A DNA stretch of 64,000 nucleotides from Pseudomonadota bacterium. GTDB taxonomy: Bacteria; Desulfobacterota; Desulfovibrionia; Desulfovibrionales; Desulfovibrionaceae. The stretch's first letter is position 1; every line of letters begins with the position of its first letter. This document shows positions 44,901 through 56,900 of the stretch, in pieces. The notes beneath the pieces are model-generated. The model was not told the origin of the DNA. It made no database searches and saw only the letters and a list, made by a program, of their open reading frames with translations. Location: contig JAEYTO010000068.1 in the NCBI GenBank assembly GCA_023433925.1, positions 1-64,000 of the forward strand, written 5' to 3'. The position numbers and the translations under genes were made by a program.

Positions 44901-47900
44901 GTGCCGCAGGACTTTCGCGTCGAGCCGGCGCAGGGCCTCAAGGAATTCTTCGCCTCCATCCGGCTGTCCTGCGCTGAGTCCATGAGCCGCAATCGCGCGC
45001 CCTACGGCGACATCGTCGGCGCGCTGGGCCGCTCGCCGGCCGCGACCATGCTGAGCTACGAACGAGCGGACCAGCGCAAGCCCGCCTGGCCGGGCCTGCG
45101 CATCACTCCCGAATCGGCGCACGGCCAGGGAGCCATGTACGATCTGGCCATGGACATCGTGGAGATGGACGGCGTGCTGCATTGCAACGTGCAGCATTCC
45201 ACGGCGTTCAGGCCCGAGACGGCGCGATCCTTCGATCAGGTCTTCGCGCATCTCCTGGCTCAGGCGGCCGAGCGCGCGGAGGCCACGGTCGGCGATCTGT
45301 CCTTCCTCCCGCCGGCGCAGTACGACCGGCTGAAGCAGGAATGGGCCGCCGCGGCCAGGCCGTTCGACAGGTCCGTCTCCGTGGTGGAGGCCATCCGGCG
45401 GCAGGCTGGGCGCACGCCCCAAGCCACGGCCCTGGTGCAGGAGCACGACGGGCGGCTTGAAAGTGTCAGCTACGCGGATCTGGACGCCCGCAGCGACGCC
45501 TTGGCCCGCCGCCTCGCCGCGCTGGGCGCCGGGCCGGAAAAGGCCGTGGCGCTTCTCTTTGAGCGCGGTCCCGCCTTTGTCGTGGCCGCCTTGGCGGTCA
45601 TGAAGGCGGGCGCGGCGTACATGCCTCTTTCCCCCGAATATCCCGACGAGCGCATGGAGTTCCAGTTGAGGGATTCCGGAGCCATGGCGCTCGCGACCTC
45701 GCGGGCTCTGCTGCCGCGCGCCCAGGGCTTCGGCGTGCCCTGTCTGACCCTCGGCCCGGGCGGCCAACTCGATGAATGTCCCGAGACCCACCCGGACTCG
45801 CTCTCGCCTGTCCAAGCGCCGGAGGACATGCCCCTGCCTCTGCCCGCGCCGGGACAGTTGGCCTACATCATCTACACCTCCGGCACCACGGGCAGGCCCA
45901 AGGGGGTGATGATCGAGCACCACAGCCTGGCCAACCTCTGCCAGTGGTTCATCCGGCATTACGAGATCACGGAGGCGGACCGGACCACGGCCTATGCGCC
46001 CTTCGTGTTCGACGCCTCGATCTGGGAGCTGTTCCCCATGCTCATGAGCGGGGCGTGCGTCCACGTCCTGCATGAGGACATCCGCCAGAGCCTGCCGCAC
46101 ATTCATGAGTACCTGCGCCGGCACCGGATCACGGTGACCTACTTCCTCTCGCAGGTCTCGGAGATGATCGAGGGGGATCGCCTGCCGGACCTGCGTCTGC
46201 TCCTGTGCGGCGGCGACGTGCTGCGCATGGCTTCCCCGCGCGGGAAGCACCGGCACAGCAACGCCTACGGCCCCACGGAGTTCACCATCACCTCGCACGT
46301 GGCGGACCTGGACGGCGCCTGGCCCGTGCCCTTGGGCAAACCTCTCGACAACATCCAGTGCTTCATTCTCGATGCGCGCGGCCGGCTCATGCCCATCGGC
46401 TTTCCCGGCGAGATGTGCCTCGCGGGCGAGCAGATCGCGCGGGGATACCTGAACAGGCCGGAGGCCACCGAGAGGGCCTTCGTGCCCAACCCCTTCGCCC
46501 ATGACGCGCCCGCGAGCGCCGGGACCGACCACTCCCGCCTGTACAGGACCGGCGATCTGTGCCGCTGGCGGGCGGACGGCGGGTATGACTTCCTGGGCCG
46601 CATGGATGAGCAGGTCAAGATTCGCGGCCACAGGATCGAGCCAGGGGAGGTCGGCAAGGCGGTGGCCGAATGCCCGGGTGTCGAGCAGAACACGGTGCAG
46701 GCGCTCGCGGACGAGGCTGGGCGGAAATACCTGTGCGCGTACGTGGTCCCGTCGCCGGGGACGGACAGGGCGGCGCTCGAAGCCGCGCTGCGCGACCATC
46801 TGGCCCGGCGGCTGCCGCCGTACATGCTGCCGCAATGCCATGTCTTCCTCGACAGGCTGCCCTACGCCAGCAGCGGCAAGCTGGACAGGCGGGCGTTGCC
46901 CAAGCCGGAGCAGACCGCCGGCGACCACACGCCGCCGACCACGCCCGAGGAGGCCATGCTGGCCGAAGTCTGGCAGGAGCAGCTCGGCCGCCCGCGCATC
47001 GGCCGGAACGACAATTTCTTCGAGCTGGGCGGGGACTCCATCAAAGGGCTCATGCTCACGGCGGCGGTGCGCGCCAGGGGCTACGCCATGCAAGCCCGGG
47101 ACCTGTTCAACGCGCCCACGCTCAAGGCCCTCGCCGCGCTCCTCGATCCCATCGCCGAGCCGGGCGGGGCGGAGGACAAGGGACGCCGCGCGGGTGAGAC
47201 CGCCGCATCCGTCGGCATGGGCTTACAGCACTTTGCAAATGAATCGAGAGAGGGCGCCGCCCTCTCTCGAACTCTCTCCCGCCAGGGGCCCTTATTCAGA
47301 CAGGGCCCCCTGGACCCCCTTGGGCTATTGCGGCGAGGGACGGTTTTCTCAACTCAATCGCAAACTGCCATAGCCGCCCAGACGGCGAGAGCCGGGGAGA
47401 GCTCCGGGCGCGCAGGCGCGTCTTCGCCCCTTGCCGCCGTGGCCGTCTCCACACACGCGGCGGCAGTCGCCGTGAAGCCGGCCGATTCCTTCCTCGCCGG
47501 CACGGCGCCCGACGGCATCCTGCCCGCCGACATGGCGGCGATCCGTTCCCGCCTTGGGGACGCCTTGGAGCACGTCCACCTGCCGTCCCCCATGCAGGAA
47601 GGCATGCTCTTCCACCACCAACTGGCCCGCGATGGCGGCGACTCCGAGGTCTACAAGGAGCAGAGCGATCTGCGCCTGCGCGGCCCGCTGGACGTCGAGG
47701 CCCTTGAGGCGCGCTTTGCGCGCATCATAGCCCGGCACGAGGCCTTGCGCTCGGTCCTGGCGCATCGGGACGTCTCGCGGCCGCTCGTGGCCGTGCTGCG
47801 CGCCGGGAGCATTCCGGAGTCGTGCTTCACGCACGTCGATCTCTCGGCGCTTTCCCCGCGCGAGCAGGAGCTGCGCATCGAAGCGGCCGCCCGGGATGCG

Positions 47901-50900
47901 CGCGCGGCCCTGCACGACCTGGAGCAGGCTCCGCTGGCCCGGCTGGCTCTTTTCACGCTGGGCAAGGACGAGCATCGGCTTCTGTTCACTGTCCATCACT
48001 GCGTCATCGACGGCTGGAGCACCGGCATCCTCTTCAGCGAGCTGCTCGGCGAGGAGATGCCGGACGCGCGGTCGGCCACTCCCTTCCGGGCGTACATCGA
48101 CTGGCTGAGGCGGCAGGACGGCGCAGCCGTGCGCGCGTGGTGGAAGTCGAGGCTCGACGGTGTCGAGGAGCGCACCGTGCTTCCCGGCCACAAACCTGCG
48201 CCGGGGGCGGCATACGAGGGCAGGTCTCTCGCCCTGCCCATGTCCGAAGACCTCCAGGGACGCCTCACGGGCCTCGCGCGGCGGCTGCACGCGACCATGA
48301 ACTCCGTGCTGCAGGCCGCCTGGGCCGTGATCCTTTCCCGCTGCAACGGGCACGAGGACATGGTCTTCGGCGAGGTCGTCTCGGGCCGCCCGCCCGAGCT
48401 GCCGGGCATGCACGAGATCATCGGCCTGTGCTCCAACACGGCGCCCGTGCGCATCCGCTGCCGGGCCGACGTGCGCTTCTCGGAGCTGGTGGCCTCCGTG
48501 CGGGAGAACGCGCTCGCCGCGCAGCCGTACGCGTGCTGGCCGCTGGCCGACATACAGGCCCGGCACGAGTTGCGGGGCGACCTGCTCAGCCATTTCTTCG
48601 TCATGGAGAACTACCCGCCGCCCCAGGGGCGCTCGGGGCTCGAAGTGACCGTGCTGGAAGGCTTCAGCCGGACCAACTACGATTTCTCCGTGGTCTGGGA
48701 GGTGCGCGAGGGCGCGCTGTGCGGATCGTTCGTCTTCAACGCGGCCGCGATCCCGGTCTGGCAGGTCGAGGCGCTGGGCGAGGCCTACCTGACCCTGCTG
48801 GACGGCGTGAGCCGCGAGCCCGACGGCGCGCTCTCCTCGTTCCCGCTCCTTCCCGCGCCGACCAAGAAGGCCATGCTCCGCGACTTCGCCCCTCCCGCCG
48901 TGAAGTACCCCGACCGGAGCGTGGCTGACCTGTTCGCCGGGATGGCGGCGCGCCAGCCCGAGGCGACCGCCCTCGTATTCCAGGGCCAACGGCTGACTTA
49001 TGGCGAGCTGGACAGGAGGAGCACCGCCCTGGCCGCGCGCCTGCGCGAGGCCGGAGCAGACAGGGAGCGCATGGTGGCCGTGCTGCTCAACCGGGGGCTC
49101 GGCTTCGGCACGGCCTGCCTGGCCGCGCTCAAGGCTGGCGCGGCCTTTCTGCCGCTGGACCCGGAGACGCCGACGGACAGGCTGCGCTTCATCCTGACGG
49201 ACGCCTCCCCCGTGGCGATCGTCAGTGAGTCCGCCCTGGCGGGGCTGTTGCCCGACACGCTCCCATTCTTGGACGCGCACGACGAGCGCCTGCACCAGGA
49301 TGTCCCGGAGTTCGAGCCGGCAAGGCCGGCGCCGGACGACGCGGCCTACGCCATCTACACCTCGGGCACCACGGGCGCGCCCAAGGGCGTGGTCATATGC
49401 CAGGCCGCGCTCGCAAACCAGATCCTCTGGACCTGCCGCCATTACGGCCTGTCGTCCAGGTCCGTGCTGACCCATTTCGCCTCGCACGCCTTCGACGTCT
49501 CCCTGTGGGAGACCTTCCCGGCCTTGCTGTCGGGCGCGGCGCTGCACGTGCTCGACGACGGGCTGCGCCACAATCCCGCTCGTCTGGCCGCGTACGTGCG
49601 CGAGCACGGCGTGACGGACCTGTGGCTGCCGCCCCATCTGGCCGCGATATACCTGAAGGAATACGAGGTCGCGGGGCTGCGCTCCCTGACCGCCGGCGGC
49701 GACCGCTTCGCTCCGCACGCGGCGCGCGGGGCCGGCGCGGACTTCTTCCTGTACAACAACTACGGGCCCACGGAATGCGCCATCACGGCCACGAGCCACA
49801 GGTTCCGGCCCGGCGAGCCCGTGACCATAGGTCGGCCCGTGGACAACACGCCCTGCTACATTCTTGATCGGGCAGGGCACATGCAGCCCCTGGGCTTCCC
49901 AGGCGAGCTGCACATCGGCGGCGTCCAGGTGGGGCGCGGCTACCTGAACCGGCCGGAGCTCACGGAACGCGCGTTCAAGCCCGATCCGTTCCGCGCGGGG
50001 GAGCCGGAAAGCCGCATGTACGCCAGCGGCGATTTGTGCAGCCTGCTGCCGGACGGCCGGATCGCCTTTCATGGCCGCATGGACCAGCAAGTGAAGGTGC
50101 GCGGCCAGCGCATCGAGCTTGGCGAGATCGAGCGGGTGCTGGGCAGGCATCCAGCCGTGGGGCAGTGCGTGGCCACGGTAATGACCGAGGCCTCGGGCGC
50201 GGCCCGCCTGTGCGCCTATGTCATTTCCAAGGACGGCACGCCGGACGGACCGCCGACGGACGAATTGCGCGCCGAGGCGGCCAGGTGGCTGCCCGCCTAC
50301 ATGGTGCCGGACGTCATCATGGTGCTGGAGGCTTTCCCCCTGACCGTCAGCGGCAAGGTGGACATGCGGCGGCTGCCCAGCCCTCCCGAACATACGCGCG
50401 ACTACACCGCTCCAGGAACCGATGCGGAAAAGGCGCTGGCCACGGCGCTGGCGGATGTCCTGCACGCGGAGCGGGTGGGGCTGCGCGACAATTTCTTCGA
50501 CCTCGGCGGGGATTCCATCAAGGCGCTCATGCTCATCGCCCGGCTGGAACGGCAGGGCTACGCGCTGCCCATGAAGGACGTGTTCCTGCCCGTGGACGTG
50601 GAGGGGCTCGCCCGCCTGCTCGTTCCGGCCCCCGGTGCGAGGTCTTTTGGCGCGAAGTCTTTTGGGGAGCCGCGCGGCAGGGAGGCGCCGGAGGAGGACG
50701 CGCGCGCCCTGCGCAAGCGTTTTGCCCGCCAAGGAGTGGAGCGCATCTGCGGGCTGACGCCCATGCAGGAGGGCATGCTCTTCGATATCCGCCATGGAGG
50801 GGATGGCGGCGCGCGGCGGGCCTACCTCATCGAGAACCACGCCGAGATCCGGGGAAACCTGGACCCGCAGGCGATCAAGGAACGCCTGGAGGTGCTCGTC

Positions 50901-53900
50901 TCCCGGCACGACGCCCTGCGCGCGGTGATCGTGGACCAGGAGGTCTCGCGGCCGTGGCAGGTGGTGCTGCGCCGCAAGCCGTGCATCTTCCGCCACGAGG
51001 ATCTCGCGGGCCTGCCCCCGCGCGAGCAGGGCGCGCGCATCCGGGAGTCCTGCGCCGATCTCGCGGGCGACGAGGTCCGGCTGGAACGGGACGCCCTGTT
51101 CCGGGTGGCCCTCTTCACGCTGGGTGAGGACCGCTTCCATCTGGCCCTGGTCTGGCACCACATCATTCTGGACGGCTGGAGCCTCGCGCTGCTCATGAAG
51201 GAGCTGTTCGCCGCCGAGGACCCGGACACGCCCGCCGTGTCCTTCGTAAGCCACGTGGAATGGCTGGAGCAGCAGGACGGCGAAGCCCACCTCGACTGGT
51301 GGCGGCGGCGGTTGGCCGGAGTGGAGAGCGCGACAGGGCTGCCGGGAGATGGCTACGGCGCGGCGCAGCGCGATCCGCCCGATGTTGGCGCGGACGCCGG
51401 CGCGGATACCGGCGCGGACAGGCCTGCTGGCGAGCCTGCCTTGCGGGAAGGCAACCAGGCCGCGAATCTGTCCTTCCGGCTGGACCGGCATACGGACGCG
51501 CGTCTTCGCGCCCTGGCGGCGGAGCGCCGCGTGACCGTGAACAGCGTGCTCCAGGCCGCCTGGGCGTTGCTCCTCGCGCGCTACAACGACGCGGAGGAGG
51601 TCGTGTACGCCGCGCTGAGTTCCGGCCGCCCCGGCGGCGAGCCCGGCGCGGAGGACGTGGTGGGTCTGTGCGTCAACACGCTGCCGGTGCGGGTGGCCTG
51701 CCCCTTGGACGAGCCCTTCATGAGCCTGGCGGCGCGGGTGCAGCATGCGCTCCTGGAGGGCCTGGAGCATGCCGTGTGCTCCGCCGCGGCCATGCGCTCT
51801 CTGATCGGGCCCCGCTTCGCCGACATGCTCTTCGTCATGGAGAACCAGCCCGTGGCGGCGACGGATGCGGGTCTCGCCGTGATGCCGGTGCGCAGCTCCG
51901 GGCATATCGGTCTGGGCCTCGCCGTGGAATGGCAGGACAACGGCCGCCTGAGCGCGAGCCTGCACTACGATCCCAGGCGGTTCGCGCCGTGGCGCATGGA
52001 GTCTTTGCGCGACCATTATTGCATGCTGCTGGAGCAGGGGATCGGGCGGCCGGACGCGCCTTCGGGAAGCCTGGCCATGCTCACCCCGGCGGAGGAGCGC
52101 CGCATGCTGCGGCACGGCGCTCCGGCGGACAGGGACTGGCCGAAAACGACCTTCCCGGCCCTGTTCCTCGCCGCCGCCGAGCGCCATCCCGATAGAACGG
52201 CCCTGGCCGACGGCAACGCGGCCTACACGTATGCCGAGCTGAGGGCCAGGGCCGAGGCCGTGGCGCGCGGCCTCGTGCGCCTGGGCCTGGAGAGCGGCGA
52301 CGCGGTGGCCGTGCTCATGGCCCGCTCGGCGGACTACGCCGTGGCCGAGCTGGGCGTCATGCTGGCCGGAGGGGCCTTCGTGCCCCTGGATGTCTCCTAC
52401 CCCACGGAGCGCCTGGCGGACATGATCGAGGACAGCGAAGCGCGCCTGGTCATCACTGATGACGACGCCGAGCACGGCGGGTCGGGCCAGGCCCTGTTCC
52501 CGTGGCAGGATGACCGGGAGAAACAGGCCCCGGCGCGTTGTGCCTTGTCCCGGCTCGCCGCTCCAACGGAAGGCGGGCCGGCGGATTTGCCTCTGCCGGG
52601 CGCGGGCGACCTGGCGTACATTCTCTATACCTCCGGCTCCACGGGCAAGCCCAAGGGCGTCATGATCGAGCACCGGGGGCTCGCCAACCTGTGCCGCTGG
52701 TTCCGGCACGATCTCGGGACCGGCGAGGGCGACGTGTTCAGCGTGTATGCGCCCTTCGTCTTCGACGCGAGCGTGTACGAACTTTTCCCGGCGTTGGCCT
52801 GCGGCGCCCAAGCGCAGGTGGTCCCGGAAGGCGTCAGGACCGACGAGGGGGTGCTTGCGGCCTTCTTCAGGGACAAGGGCGTCAGCGTGGCCTTTCTTCC
52901 GCCCCTGGTGGGCAAGGCGCTCCTGGAAGGCAGGACGTTCCCGGCCCTGCGGCTGCTGACCCTGGCGGGCGACAAGCCCGGCTCCTTGGCCCCCCAGCCG
53001 TTCACGCTCATGAACGCTTACGGCCCCACGGAATTCACCGTGTGCGCCACGTGCTGGCCGGTCACGGAGGCGCGCGTCGCGCCGCCCATCGGGACGCCCA
53101 TCGCCAACGCATGCTGCCATGTGGTTGATTCACGCATGCGGCTCATGCCCTACGGCGTGCCCGGCGAGCTGTGCCTTTCCGGAGTGCAGCTCGCGCGCGG
53201 CTATCGCAACCTGCCGGAACAGACGGCGGCGAGCTTCGTGCCGAATCCCTTCGCCGACGGGCGGCCGCGCCATGCCCGCATGTACCGCACGGGCGACCGC
53301 TGCCGCCTCATGCCGGACGGGACCCTGGAGTTCCTCGGCCGGATGGACAATCAGCTCAAGGTCCGCGGACAGCGCATCGAGCCGCAGGAGATCGAGCAGG
53401 TCCTGCGCGGGCATCCGGCGGTGGCGGAGGCCGTGGTCGTGCCCGTCCGGCGCGGCGACACGACGGCGCTGCATGCGTATGTGACGGCGGCGGCCGGGAC
53501 GGAGCCCGAGGCGATCCTGTCCTGGCTTGCCGAGCGGCTGCCTCCGTGGATGCTGCCCTCGGGCGTGACACGGCTCGAGGCCATGCCGCTCACGGCCAAC
53601 GGAAAGATCGACAAGGCCGCGCTGCCGGAGCCAGTGTTCTGCCCGGTCGGTCCGGCTGACTCGGCTGGCGCGGCTGGCGTACTCGGCGGGGCATCGCCGG
53701 CGCGGACGGAGACGGAGCGGCTGCTCGCGGAGATATGGCGCGAAGTGCTCGGCGTCGCGGTTCCGGATGTGCAGGCCTCCTTTTTCGCCTTGGGGGGCGA
53801 CTCCATCAAGGCCATGCAGGTCGCCTCGCGCGTGCGCGCCGCCGGCCATCGGCTGACCACCCGGCGGATTTTCAGCCTGCAATCCATCTCCCGCCTGGCC

Positions 53901-56900
53901 GCCGCCATGGAGGAGACGCGGGCGCGCGGCGAGGCAGGCGGCCCCGGGGCCGCCCTGCCCATGAAGGACATCGGCCCTTCGCGAGCGGAGCGGGAGACCA
54001 TGGAGCGGGCGCTGGCCGGCCGTGCTCGATCCATCGAGGACGTGTTCGCGCTCACCCCCATGCAGGAGAGCCTGCTGTCCCATCATGTCATGCATCCCGA
54101 GTCGGTCGCGTACCTTGAGCAGACTCGGCTGGACATTCAGGGGCCGCTCGACGCGCGGGCCTTGCGCGAGAACCTCAAGTCCTCGACGCGCCGCCACCAG
54201 GCGCTGCGCAGCGTGTTCTTCTGGAAGGGTGTGACGCGGCCCTATCAGGTCGTCTTCACGCAGGGCCATGCAGCCTTTGAGGAGCACGACCTGACGGGCC
54301 TTGCGGAACAGGAGCAGGAGGCGCGTCTGGCCGCCGGACTGACGGCCGTCCGCGAACGCGGCCTGGACCTCGAAACGGGCCCGCTGCTCAAACTGTCTCT
54401 GTACCGGCTCGCCCCGGAAAGCCACGCGCTTCTGGTGACCTTCCACCACGCCATCCTCGACGGCTGGAGCATGAACCTGCTCGCGGGCGAGCTGCTTGGA
54501 GGATCGCTCCCGCAAGCCGACGCCGCGCCCGCCCTGCGCGGCTATGCGCAGTGGGTGGCGGACAACGACACGGACGCCGCGCGCGCCTGGTGGAGCGAGC
54601 ATCTTTCCGGCGCGCGGCCCGTGCGTCTCGGCCTGCGCGAGCGCGCCCCAGGCGAGCCGGCCGATGTCCGGGACGTCTCGCGCCGCATGGACAGGGAGTT
54701 GTGCGCCCGGTTGCAGGCCCTGGGCGTCTCGCGCGGGATCACCCTGAGCACGCTGCTCCAGACGGCCTGGGGAATCGTGCTCGCGCGGTACGCCGGCCAG
54801 GACGAGGCGACCTTCGGCGTGGTCCTTTCCGGGCGCAACGTGCCCATCGACGGCGTGGAGCGCATGGCCGGCATGTTCGTGCAGACCGTTCCGGCGCGCG
54901 TCCATTGCGGCGACGAACGCGCCTTGGGGGACATCCTGCATGACGTGCAGGACGCCGCCCTGAACGCGGAGAGCCGCGCCCACTGCCCGCTGGCGGACAT
55001 ACTCAAGGCCACGCCGCACGGCGCGTCGCTCCTGCGCCACCTGTTCGTGTTCGAGAACCTGCCCGAGGCCGCAGCTCCCGGCCACCTCGTGGTCACCGCC
55101 AAGGCCGGCTTCAACGAGACGCCGTACGAAGCCTGCCTCGTGTTCGACCACCAGGCCGGGAAGCAGCGTTTGAGCGCCCGGCTGCAGTACGACGCGCGGA
55201 CCCTGCCCGACTGGATGGCCCGAGGGTTGTTGCGCCACCTGGAGACGGTCCTGCGGCGGATGGCGGACGCCCCAGACGCCCCGGACGGCAGGGCGGGCGA
55301 GCTGCATCTGTTGTCGCACGACGAGGAGGACGCCCTGCTCAGGGCGTCCCTGGCCGAAGCGGTCCCCGGCCAGGCCGACGCCACGGTGGTGGACATGTTC
55401 GCCGCCGCGGCCGAGGCCAGCCCCCAGGCCACGGCGCTCGTCTGCGGCGAGGCCGCGTGGACCTACGCCGAGCTTGACAGGCAGTCCGCCGACCTCGCCA
55501 GGGCGTTGCGGGCCAGGGGCGTCGGGCCGGAATCCGTGGTGGGCGTGCTCCTCGACCGCTCCGGCCAGTGCATCGTGGCCATGCTCGGCATCGCGCGGGC
55601 CGGCGGGGCCTACCTCATGCTCGATCCCGCGCACCCGGCGCTCAGGCTCGCCTTCATGCTGGAGGACTCGGGCGCGCGGCTGCTCCTGGCCGAGAGCGAT
55701 TTTCCCTCGTCCGACCTGGCCTTTGGAGGACAGCGGTTGCGCCTGGCCGAGGCCCTGGCCGACGGCGCCTCACGCCAAGAGGATACCGAGCCTGAATTCC
55801 CCAAACCGTCCGACGCCGCTTACGTGGTCTACACCTCGGGCACCACCGGGCAACCCAAGGGCATCGTGGTGGAGCACGCGGCCCTGGCCAACTTCTGCCG
55901 CTGGCACGGACGATTCCACGGCGTAACGGCGGACGACGTGGCCGGCCATGTCTTCTCCTTCTCCTTCGACGCCTCGGGCTGGGGCATCTTCCCCATGCTG
56001 GCCGCCGGGGCCGCCATCCATGTCCTGACGGGCGAGGACAGGGCAAGCCCGCAGCGGCTGCGCGACTATTTCGACGCGCACGGCGTCAGCCTGGCCAACG
56101 TTCCCACCGCCTTCGCGGAGCAGCTTCCGGACCTGCCCGCCCCCTCACGCCTGCGCCTGCTCGCTTCCGGCGGCGAGGCCATGCGCTCGTGGAGGCCTCG
56201 GCCCTATGCGGTCTACAACGAGTACGGCCCCAGCGAGGCCACCATCATGGTCACCTGCCACCGGGTCGCCGAGCGGGACGGCGTCATCCCCATCGGCAGG
56301 GCCATTGCCGGCTGCTGGTGTCTCGTGCTCGACAAGGCCGGGCGGCCGCAACCCTTGGGCGCGCCGGGCGAGCTGCATATCGCGGGCGTCCAGGTGGCGC
56401 GGGGCTACCTGAACCGGCCCGAGGCCACGCGGACCGCCTTCGTGGAGAATCCCTTCGCCTCCCGGCTTGCGCCCGAAACAGCCCCGGCATATGCGCGCAT
56501 GTACCGCACCGGCGACCTGTGCCGCATGCTCCCCCACGGGGAACTCGTGTTCCTCGGGCGCGTGGATCGGCAACTGAGCGTGCGGGGGCACCGCATCGAG
56601 CCCGAGGAGATCGAGCGGCATCTGCTCTCCTGTCCCGGCGTCAAAGCGGCCCTGGTGACCATGCATGACACGCATGGCCGGCAGCCTGTTCTGTGCGCCT
56701 ATCTCGTGAGCGCCGACCCGGACGAATCTCGTTGGAGGGCGCACCTCGCGGAGCGCCTGCCCGCCTACATGACGCCGGGCGCGTTCATCGTCCTGGAGGC
56801 CATTCCCCTGACCGCCAACGGCAAGATAGACACGGCGGCCTTGCCGCCACCTGTTTTCGCGGGCAGCGAGGAACCCGCCCTTGCCCGCACGGCCGAGGAG

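Noticed and set aside
42495..47093. Long minus-strand frames opposite the NRPS (here and at 47349-53120, 53130-55634, 56145-58262)
   Set aside because: They lie entirely under NRPS domains with intact motifs and are GC-bias shadows.
47200..47400. Frameshift or assembly error in the NRPS at the repeat
   Set aside because: The insert keeps frame and a second copy in the same frame occurs in the transferase gene, so it is a real repeat in the sequence given.
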